Shown here piece by piece: positions 7,165 to 13,639 of a stretch of 24,638 nucleotides of DNA (the stretch's first letter is position 1; the number at the start of each line of letters is the position of its first letter). This stretch comes from JBDTCS01 sp039923455. Its GTDB lineage: Bacteria > Bacteroidota > Ignavibacteria > Palsa-1295. The translations under genes and the position numbers were made by a program. The notes beneath the pieces were generated by a model, which worked only from the letters and a program-made list of their open reading frames with translations, did not search any database and had not been told where the DNA came from. The stretch covers positions 1-24,638 of the forward strand of contig JBDTCS010000172.1 in the NCBI GenBank assembly GCA_039923455.1, written 5' to 3'.

Positions 7165-8910
7165 ATGAATTTACGACAGCACTCGCATAATCCGTTCAAC
7201 GAAAAATTTCCACTTGTACTGGCACTCTGCGTGCTGCCGATGCTCGCGGCTTGTGCGCACGCTCAACTGATTTTTCGCGGACCAATCGTTGGAGCATTGA
7301 CAGATTCGAGTGCACGCGTAACCATCGAAACATCGGCACCTGCGATCGTAGCGATCGAGTACTCTACAAGTTTGGATTTTAGTCAGAATGTTCGTCGCTC
7401 CTTAGTTGGAAGCACGACGGTTGCGAATCATCTCTTCACAACTGTCGATCTGATCGAGCTCGCACCATCACAGCGCTATTTTCTGCGACCGGTAGTCAAT
7501 AACACTCCATCATCATTTTTGACTGAGCGTTCTTTTCGAACCTTCCCGACGCATGCTATCGACACCGGATTTACTTTTTGTTTCGGATCATGTCAGATGC
7601 AGGCATTGAGCAAACGCCGATCAGGAGTGTTCAGCCAGATGCGCAAAGTTGACCCGCTGCTGTTTTTGCAGATCGGTGATTGGGCATATCCGGATGAAGC
7701 GATCGGGGCGAACTTTGCGGACTCGGATTCGCTCATCGCGAAATCGTATGAGATCAAGTACGATCCTTCACACGGAATGGATTCGCTTGCAGCTGGCCGT
7801 GGTGTTGATTACATCTACGATGACCACGATTACGTAGGCAACAACGCCGACGGAACCTCGCCGAACAAGCTTCGAGCTGTCGGCGGGTATGAAAACTATT
7901 TTCCGCATTATCCTCTCGCGAATGCTGCGGCCGGACTTTGGCACTCGTTCACGGTTGGCAATGTCGAGTTTTTCGTGCTCGATCTTCGTAGTGAACGTTC
8001 ACCGAATGCCGAGGCGATTGTGCAACAATCCGGCAGTTATGCCTTCGCACCACCGAGTGGCCACTCGATATTCCGTGGCACACACACGATCGGCGAAGAT
8101 CAGAAAACGTGGCTACTGAATTCTCTCAAGCGTTCGAAGGCACGATGGAAAGTAATCATCTCCTCTGTCACTTGGAATCCGAGCGCTGAGCAAACGCTGC
8201 CGTTGCTTGTTGCGTATGCGAATCTTAAGCACGATGCGAGTAAGCTTTATGAGGCGGTTGACAAATGGGCCGGTTTTCCGGAAGATCAAGATTCTATTCT
8301 TGCGTTCGTGAAGCGTGAAGGGATCAAGAACATTATCGTTTGTTCCGGTGATGTGCATACCGGCATGATGGATGATGGCGCACATTCTATTTTTCCGGAG
8401 ATCGTCTCTGCAAATCTCGAAAGACCGAATTCAAATTTGCTGACACAGCTGGATAGTGTTGGCTTGAGCAAATATTGGAATCGAGGTGGTCAGCGTAACG
8501 ACACGACAAATAGCTACGGACGCATCACCGTTCTCACATCCCCTAAACATGCACTACTTCTGGAAGTGGTGAACGAGCACGATTCCGTTGTTGCACAAAC
8601 GCTCGTTGCTGATAGCAGCACGAGCGCTGCGGTTGCAAACGTGGTGAAACCGCATGAGATAGGAGTAGAACTCACGGATCATGTAACGACCGTGTTTGCT
8701 ACCGTGACAATCGAAAACGACGCGGACGCCCGCGTGTACATCATTGACGAAGCCGGCCACGAGGTCCGACACATTGCCGACGGACTTTCGCAGGGCGGCT
8801 CCTGGAAATTCCAAATCGGCAAAGAAAATCTTCCAAGTGGCATCTACTTCTTCACGCTCCAGACCAAAAATGGTCAGAAGTGGAGCAAGAAGTTTATGGT
8901 GGTGAAGTGA
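7165..8910 (+). CDS. PhoD-like metallophosphoesterase with T9SS C-terminal sorting domain
   Basis: A 581-residue exported protein resembling the alkaline phosphatase D family. After the signal sequence comes a beta-sandwich domain (about 35-125), as in PhoD. The catalytic domain follows: FCFGSCQM (about 138-145), QIGDWAYPD with Gly171 and Asp172, YIYDDHDYVGNN (Asp219, Asp220, His221, Asp222) and VCSGDVHTG with Asp396 and His398. These are the usual metal-ligand positions, so phosphomonoesterase or phosphodiesterase activity is likely. The last 70 or so residues form a T9SS type A sorting domain (DARVYIIDEAGHEVRHI, then LPSGIYFFTLQT). The ATG at 7165 sits just before the signal peptide; the frame extends to 7090 but that part is not signal-like. 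The signal peptide can be read as an AHA/Q type I site or an LAAC lipobox. Confidence 0.82.
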   Translation: MNLRQHSHNPFNEKFPLVLALCVLPMLAACAHAQLIFRGPIVGALTDSSARVTIETSAPAIVAIEYSTSLDFSQNVRRSLVGSTTVANHLFTTVDLIELAPSQRYFLRPVVNNTPSSFLTERSFRTFPTHAIDTGFTFCFGSCQMQALSKRRSGVFSQMRKVDPLLFLQIGDWAYPDEAIGANFADSDSLIAKSYEIKYDPSHGMDSLAAGRGVDYIYDDHDYVGNNADGTSPNKLRAVGGYENYFPHYPLANAAAGLWHSFTVGNVEFFVLDLRSERSPNAEAIVQQSGSYAFAPPSGHSIFRGTHTIGEDQKTWLLNSLKRSKARWKVIISSVTWNPSAEQTLPLLVAYANLKHDASKLYEAVDKWAGFPEDQDSILAFVKREGIKNIIVCSGDVHTGMMDDGAHSIFPEIVSANLERPNSNLLTQLDSVGLSKYWNRGGQRNDTTNSYGRITVLTSPKHALLLEVVNEHDSVVAQTLVADSSTSAAVANVVKPHEIGVELTDHVTTVFATVTIENDADARVYIIDEAGHEVRHIADGLSQGGSWKFQIGKENLPSGIYFFTLQTKNGQKWSKKFMVVK

Positions 8911-9253
8911 GCGGATACCAAAAGAAGGTTGGCCCATAATCCTTAAAGAGTGATGCATCGGTGCGTGATCTTCGCCCAGTGGGTTGCTATCTCAAAGGCA
9001 AAGGGCATTCTCATCCATCCCCTACTCTCTGACCAAACCTGCTTGTCCCCCCGATGAGACTTCTCTTAGAAGTGCTATTCACCTGTGTCTCCGAACCGCA
9101 GGGTGAGATCGGTCGTTAGGGATGCGTATGTTGTGAAGCTGTGCAATTTATAATATGGTGTAGATACGCATCTCGGCGGGACCTACAATTATGTGTTGCT
9201 GACTAATTCAGCGACGGAGTTCGAATGCTAATACTATTCCAGGATTCAATCCT
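8911..9253. other. Intergenic spacer before the first AraC-type gene
   Basis: 343 bp with no credible gene. The visible structure is a 9-bp perfect inverted repeat at 9121-9172 around an AT-rich stretch. No clear terminator for the phosphoesterase gene is seen. Confidence 0.5.
9121..9172. promoter_or_regulatory. 9-bp inverted repeat around an AT-rich promoter-like core
   Basis: GATGCGTAT (9121-9129) and ATACGCATC (9164-9172) are exact reverse complements separated by 34 bp. The spacer includes TTTATAATATGG (9147-9158). The layout could be an operator pair or a loop around the promoter of the downstream AraC-type regulator. Confidence 0.4.
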
Positions 9254-9814
9254 ATGAGGCTCTACATAAAATATATGGTGAGCCAGCGTTGTAAGCTGAT
9301 GGTAAAAGCCGAGTTGGAAAAACTCGGACTGCATTACTCGCTTGTTGAACTCGGTGAAGTAGAGATCACAGAGGATATCAAGCAAGCGGAGCGCGAGCAA
9401 TTGGCCGCTCATCTAAAACGCTCCGGACTCGAACTCATGGACGATAAAAAAGCGATACTGATCGAGATGATCAAGAATGTCGTCATAGAGGCGATCCATT
9501 ACTCCGATGAGGTGATGAAGGTGAATTTTTCCGAACACCTCAGCGCAAAGCTGGACTACGACTACACCTATCTTGCGAATCTCTTCTCCGAAGTGGAAAG
9601 CACAACGATCGAACACTTCGTGATCGCGCATAAGATCGAGCGAGTGAAAGAGTTGCTCATCTATGATGAACTCACGCTCACGGAGATCGCCTTCAAACTA
9701 CACTACAGTAGTGTGAGTCACTTATCGAATCAATTCAAGAAAGTTACCGGACTTACGCCAAGCTTCTTCAAGCAGCTAAAGCACAAACGCCTCGGCACAC
9801 TCGAAGAGCTTTAA
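9254..9814 (+). CDS. AraC-type HTH regulator with HMA-like N-terminal domain (copy 1)
   Basis: A 186-residue DNA-binding protein. The C-terminal AraC/XylS-type domain covers about residues 88-175: the first helix-turn-helix lies around YTYLANLFSEVE, then the conserved helix HKIERVKELL, the second HTH around TLTEIAFKLHYSSVSHLSNQFKK, and the family ending TGLTPSFFK. Residues 1-65 form a short beta-alpha-beta domain resembling heavy-metal-associated domains (MRLYIKYMV, then KLGLHYSLVELGEVEI). Only one cysteine (Cys13, in MVSQRC) remains where an MVCxxC-like pair might be expected. A close paralogue starts at 12563. The gene is followed in the same direction by a DUF3494 surface protein, its likely target. 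Start ATG 9254 aligns with the paralogue's start. Confidence 0.85.
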   Translation: MRLYIKYMVSQRCKLMVKAELEKLGLHYSLVELGEVEITEDIKQAEREQLAAHLKRSGLELMDDKKAILIEMIKNVVIEAIHYSDEVMKVNFSEHLSAKLDYDYTYLANLFSEVESTTIEHFVIAHKIERVKELLIYDELTLTEIAFKLHYSSVSHLSNQFKKVTGLTPSFFKQLKHKRLGTLEEL

Positions 9815-9857
9815 TCTGCTCTCGCCGCATCCTTAATCGTTCTCCACCATCTTTGCG

Positions 9858-9898
9858 AATGTGTGAATCATGCAACCTATTTCCGAAATTGTATAACA
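9858..9898 (+). promoter_or_regulatory. Candidate AraC-type operator, copy 1
   Basis: The 19-bp box AATGTGTGAATCATGCAAC (9858-9876) matches 13269-13287 at 18 of 19 positions. Two related heptamers, TGCAACC (9871) and TATAACA (9892), start 21 bp apart, two helical turns, as in AraC-family direct-repeat sites. The second ends 20 bp before the -7 element, where a -33 element would be. Confidence 0.5.
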
Positions 9899-9918
9899 CT
9901 CTCGGCTCCGCTTCTTCG

Positions 9919-9926
9919 TATTTTTG
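9919..9926 (+). promoter_or_regulatory. -7 element (TATTTTTG) for the copy 1 DUF3494 gene
   Basis: Fits TAnnTTTG and lies exactly 61 bp after the start of the conserved 19-bp box, the same distance as in copy 2. It is about 240 bp before the ATG, implying a long leader. Confidence 0.5.
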
Positions 9927-10165
9927 ATTTGGGGTAATGTGTCAAAGAGACTCATAAGACTCTTTTGACGCGCACGCAACTGCACTTACCCATCTTCTTC
10001 TTTTTTCGTGATCTTCATAAACTAGATCCCTTCCCCACAGCGGTCTCTGGAGACCTTGGGCGGTAGTTGGGAATTTGAATCGTGCCACTCGCCAATGCGT
10101 CGGCCTGACATCTATAAATACCCGTGATTTTTATTTGAAGTTAATACATTACAACGTTGATTAAA

Positions 10166-12334
10166 ATGATACCTAGTACAAATCTTGGAAAGCAGGCGAC
10201 GCTTCTTGTCGCGTTTCTTCTCCTTCTTCTTACGAGCGCAACTTCATTCGCGCAGACCCCACCTGCACTTGGCACAGCATCCACTTACGGAGCTTTCAGT
10301 GGCAACGGCGCGATCGATAATACCGGTCTGACAATCGTCAATGGCGACATCGGCACCTACGTCGGTTCGTTCACAGGTTTTCCACCGGGAATTTACACCG
10401 GCACGAAGAACGTAGCTAATGCTGCCGCCTTGACTGCTAAGAACGACCTGACACTTGCCTACAATTCTTTGAACGATGCAACACACGCTGTCATTTTTGA
10501 CACAGCGATCAGCGCGACAATGGGCAACGGACAGGTGCTCACACCTCGCACGTACGGCAGAAGTGATATCACGACGCTTGCGGGCACTCTGACCTTTGAT
10601 GCCAAAGGCAATACCGCGGCTGTATTTATCATTAAGATTAGAGCGGCGTTTAACGTTTCGGCGAAGACGAAGATCCAACTTACGAATGGTGCACAGGCCG
10701 CGAATATCTATTGGGCCGTCGATGGTGCAGTAAGCATACTGGATAGCTCCACTTTCAAAGGGACGATTCTTTCCAACGGTTCGATCCATCTCTACACAGC
10801 AACAATGCTCGAAGGTCGTGCACTTGCTGTCGTTGGTGCGATCACGCTTGCTTCGAGCATCGTGACAATGCCGGTTGCTGTTACCAACTCGCTCGTCATC
10901 ATCACACCTGCCAAAGGCGATACGATTAAGGGCGGTACGCAGAACTATCAGATCACTTGGAGTGGTACGGGAATTCAAGCACATAAGACTTTTGAGTTTT
11001 CACTCGATAGTGGACTTACATGGACGCTGATCGACACGATCAATTCAGCGACCTTCACGCACAACTGGAATGTTCCGGACACAGCATCGAAGAAGGCACT
11101 TGTTCGCATCACAGACGCGAATAACCTTCGTGGTGTTAGCGGATTATTTGTCATCACCTCGAGCAAATCGGCAGGTACACTTGTCGTAGTTCGTCCTGCA
11201 CTTGGTGAGATCATCACCGGCGGAACAATGAATTATCAGATCACCTGGACAGGTGCAGGTATCAATGCGAAGAAGACGCTTGCGTTATCGCTCGATAGTG
11301 GCCTCACGTGGACACCGATCGGTACGCTGAACGCTGACGTTATGAGCTATAGCTGGAATGTTCCAGACACAGCATCAACGAAGGCACTTGTTCGTGTCAC
11401 TGACTCGAGTGGAACAACCGGCACGAGCGGACTCTTCACGATCAAATCGAGCAAGGGGACTACCACTACTATCGTTGTTGTGAAGCCTGCACTTGGCGAA
11501 GTCATCAACGGTGGCACACAGAACTATCAGATCACATTTACCGCGACGAATGCGACGCCACTTAAGCGCTTCGAGTATTCACTCGATGGCGGTGCAAACT
11601 GGACACTTATCGGCTCGATGAGCTCTAACGCACTTGCTTACACGTGGCCAAATGTCCCGAACGTCGCAACGACGCAGGCACTTGTACGCATCACAGATTC
11701 TTTGGGAGCAACCGGCACCAGCGGTCTCTTCACGATCAACAAGACTCCGGGTTCAGGTTCAATCGATGCGGTCACGCTTAGTGGCTTAGATTCGAAGAAT
11801 AATATCGACAACAACAAGTCGCTCGGTATCAGCTGGTCGTACACAGGCGATATCGGCACGACGGTCGAAGTCGAGTATTCGTTCGATGGCATTACATGGA
11901 ATCACATTGCGACATTGCCAGTCACTGATCAACCATCGACCACGTGGATGACACCAGTTACAGGCTCATACCCGACTGCGTACATCCGTGTTACAAGTTC
12001 GAAAGGCATGACGAAAACATCGGCTCCATTCTCCATCGGATTGACGAATGCAGTCTCGTTGAATGCAGCAACTTCAGGATATTCGGTTTCCAACTATCCG
12101 AATCCTGCGACAGATCGTATGATGATCAACTTCGTAATTCCGGTTCAATCCGAAGTTTCGATCACGATCACAGACGCGCTCGGACGTGCAGTCGGTACGA
12201 TTGATGCGAAACACTTTAATGCAGGCAACTCCAGCATTTCCCTCAATACAGCAAAGCTCGCTGCGGGTATGTACACGTACACACTTCAGGCCGGCACAAC
12301 GCGTATCGTTGGCAGAATGAGCATCATCCGTTAA
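10166..12334 (+). CDS. Secreted ice-binding-like (DUF3494) protein with Ig-like repeats and T9SS sorting domain (copy 1)
   Basis: A 722-residue exported protein. A signal peptide (hydrophobic LLVAFLLLLLTSATSFA, cleavage near FAQ) is followed by an ice-binding-like DUF3494 beta-solenoid domain (about 33-240: TASTYGAFSGNGAIDNTG, GDIGTYVG, PRTYGRSDI, ANIYWAVDGAVSI, FKGTILSNGSI, LEGRALAVVGAITL). Three Ig-like modules of 96-97 residues begin at residues 243, 339 and 436, each with GGT.NYQITW, SLDSGLTW and NVP..A..ALVR.TD. A fourth, divergent module begins near 532 and a T9SS type A sorting domain near 638 (SVSNYPNPATD to the end). DUF3494 domains bind ice in polar organisms but many may be adhesins; ice binding here is unproven. 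The ATG at 10166 is preferred over the TTG at 10157. Confidence 0.85.
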   Translation: MIPSTNLGKQATLLVAFLLLLLTSATSFAQTPPALGTASTYGAFSGNGAIDNTGLTIVNGDIGTYVGSFTGFPPGIYTGTKNVANAAALTAKNDLTLAYNSLNDATHAVIFDTAISATMGNGQVLTPRTYGRSDITTLAGTLTFDAKGNTAAVFIIKIRAAFNVSAKTKIQLTNGAQAANIYWAVDGAVSILDSSTFKGTILSNGSIHLYTATMLEGRALAVVGAITLASSIVTMPVAVTNSLVIITPAKGDTIKGGTQNYQITWSGTGIQAHKTFEFSLDSGLTWTLIDTINSATFTHNWNVPDTASKKALVRITDANNLRGVSGLFVITSSKSAGTLVVVRPALGEIITGGTMNYQITWTGAGINAKKTLALSLDSGLTWTPIGTLNADVMSYSWNVPDTASTKALVRVTDSSGTTGTSGLFTIKSSKGTTTTIVVVKPALGEVINGGTQNYQITFTATNATPLKRFEYSLDGGANWTLIGSMSSNALAYTWPNVPNVATTQALVRITDSLGATGTSGLFTINKTPGSGSIDAVTLSGLDSKNNIDNNKSLGISWSYTGDIGTTVEVEYSFDGITWNHIATLPVTDQPSTTWMTPVTGSYPTAYIRVTSSKGMTKTSAPFSIGLTNAVSLNAATSGYSVSNYPNPATDRMMINFVIPVQSEVSITITDALGRAVGTIDAKHFNAGNSSISLNTAKLAAGMYTYTLQAGTTRIVGRMSIIR

Positions 12335-12384
12335 TCCATAGAGCACGAGTTCGCAAGAAACGCCAACCGAATTCTCCAAGACTC

Positions 12385-12418
12385 CGACCGGTCTCGAAGC
12401 TTGCTTCCAGGCCGGTCG
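12385..12418. other. Hairpin downstream of the copy 1 surface gene
   Basis: CGACCGG (12385-12391) pairs perfectly with CCGGTCG (12412-12418). A nested GAAG/CTTC stem around CTTG lies in the loop. No T-run follows, so it is at best a non-canonical terminator. Its position matches the terminator after copy 2. Confidence 0.4.
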
Positions 12419-12562
12419 AAAGGTGGGGGTTCGGAGGTGTTAATCGCAAGCGTAACCGGTGATGCGAGGTACGAAGCGATTCCAACATAGAGACGAACGT
12501 ATCTGCGTTGGCCCAACATCCTTCACACGTAGCCCAAATTTCAATACACATCTTTCCTCGAC

Positions 12563-13186
12563 ATGCACTTATATATTCGGTCGATGGTGAGCTTGCGCTG
12601 TAAGCAAGTTGTGATAGCGGAGCTGGATAAGCTTGGCCTACATTATACCTCGGTGGATCTCGGCGATGTCACATTGGACGCGATGCTTTCGATCTCGGAG
12701 CGCCAGCAATTATCGATCGCATTACAACGCTCCGGATTAGAGTTGATGGAGGATCGACGAAACATTTTGGTTGAGCGGATCAAGAAGGTGATCATCGAAT
12801 CGATCCATTACTCAACCGAGGCGCTGAAGATTAACTTCTCGGACCATCTGAGCATCAAGCTAAATTACGATTACACGTATCTAGCAAACGTGTTCTCCGA
12901 TGTTGAACATAACACGATCGAGCACTTTATCATAGCGCACAAGATCGAACGAGTGAAAGAATTACTTGTCTATGATGAACTTACACTGACCCAGATCGCC
13001 TACACGCTGCATTACAGTAGCGTTTCACATCTATCCAATCAGTTTAGAAAGGTCACCGGTCACACTCCGAGCGAGTTCAAGCATTCGAAGGAAAAGCGAA
13101 CCGATATGCTTGAAGAGATAGGGGACTTCGAACGAAGCATTCAACCCCAGAGGACTGGATCGGAAGAAAGCAAGATCGCTCACTAA
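12563..13186 (+). CDS. AraC-type HTH regulator with HMA-like N-terminal domain (copy 2)
   Basis: A 207-residue paralogue of the regulator at 9254, alignable without gaps over most of its length. It keeps the AraC-type C-terminal domain (YDYTYLANVFSDVE, HKIERVKELLVYDEL, HYSSVSHLSNQFRKVTG, HTPSEFK). The N-terminal small alpha-beta domain again has a single cysteine (MVSLRC). It differs from copy 1 by a C-terminal tail of about 20 polar residues (GDFERSIQPQRTGSEESKIAH) and by scattered changes in the first 65 residues, which may alter its signal or partner. Like copy 1, it precedes a DUF3494/T9SS surface protein in the same direction. The start codon lies 228 bp after the copy 1 surface gene. 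Confidence 0.85.
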   Translation: MHLYIRSMVSLRCKQVVIAELDKLGLHYTSVDLGDVTLDAMLSISERQQLSIALQRSGLELMEDRRNILVERIKKVIIESIHYSTEALKINFSDHLSIKLNYDYTYLANVFSDVEHNTIEHFIIAHKIERVKELLVYDELTLTQIAYTLHYSSVSHLSNQFRKVTGHTPSEFKHSKEKRTDMLEEIGDFERSIQPQRTGSEESKIAH

Positions 13187-13268
13187 TACTCATCTATTTG
13201 AAGAAAGCTACTTGTCGTGCACAACACAAATGCTCCCAATTAGACGTGATGAATACATTGTAATCGTT

Positions 13269-13309
13269 AATGTGTGAATCATGTAACAAATACCCAAAGT
13301 TGTGTAACA
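13269..13309 (+). promoter_or_regulatory. Candidate AraC-type operator, copy 2
   Basis: The 19-bp box AATGTGTGAATCATGTAAC is at 13269-13287. TGTAACA occurs exactly at 13282-13288 and again at 13303-13309, a 21-bp direct repeat. The second copy ends 20 bp before the -7 element. All spacings equal those in copy 1 although the intervening bases differ. Confidence 0.55.
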
Positions 13310-13329
13310 AATCCAAGCAGGGCACTTCG

Positions 13330-13337
13330 TATTTTTG
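13330..13337 (+). promoter_or_regulatory. -7 element (TATTTTTG) for the copy 2 DUF3494 gene
   Basis: TATTTTTG lies 61 bp after the start of the conserved box, as in copy 1. The preceding CTTCG is also shared with copy 1. Confidence 0.5.
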
Positions 13338-13639
13338 TCGAGTAGTGATACCACAGCCTCATTCAAGAATTATTTTCTGAATGTTTCTGGAGTATTGCAG
13401 AAAAAAATGCTTATCGAAGAAAAGGAGATCTCTATAGATCTTTACGTTACTCCCCCAAAGGGAAAAATGATGCACTCTGAAGTCAGCCGCGAACTTTTGA
13501 ACCCACCGCGCCTTCAAAGCACTCTTTCTTTGCTAACCACTGCCAAAAGGGTATATACGAGCTGAATGTGATCGCCTTATGGTGATTCAATCAGTATCGC
13601 TCTCCTTTTGTAGATTAATACGATTACGAATAGATAAAA

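Larger units (their letters stand above)
9815..10165 (+). other. Intergenic region holding promoter and leader of the copy 1 surface gene
   Basis: 351 bp with no gene. It contains the conserved operator-like block (9858-9898), the TATTTTTG element (9919-9926) and a leader of about 235 bases. The leader has a hairpin at 9941-9969 (GTCAAAGAG with CTCTTTTGAC, one bulge) and a short palindrome GGTCTCTGGAGACC at 10042-10055. Confidence 0.5.
9254..12334 (+). repeat. Duplicated cassette, copy 1 (AraC regulator + DUF3494 surface protein)
   Basis: Same gene order, orientation, promoter block and domain plan as 12563-16096. Regulator starts are 3309 bp apart and surface-gene starts 3474 bp apart. The proteins are clearly homologous along their length but the DNA has diverged, so the duplication is not recent. 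Confidence 0.85.
13187..13639 (+). other. Intergenic region holding promoter and long leader of the copy 2 surface gene
   Basis: 453 bp without a credible gene. It has the operator-like block (13269-13309), the TATTTTTG element (13330-13337) and a leader of about 300 bases. In the leader, AGATCT is repeated at 13426-13431 and 13436-13441 around CTAT and can form a hairpin. A 76-codon open frame from a TTG at 13335 begins inside the promoter and is not accepted as a gene. Confidence 0.5.

Noticed and set aside
9927..10165. Riboswitch in the copy 1 leader
   Set aside because: Hairpins are present but no known riboswitch core is recognised and the copy 2 leader is not similar.
13335..13565. 76-codon open frame between the copy 2 regulator and surface gene
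   Set aside because: Starts with TTG inside the conserved promoter element, has no recognisable features and has no counterpart in copy 1.
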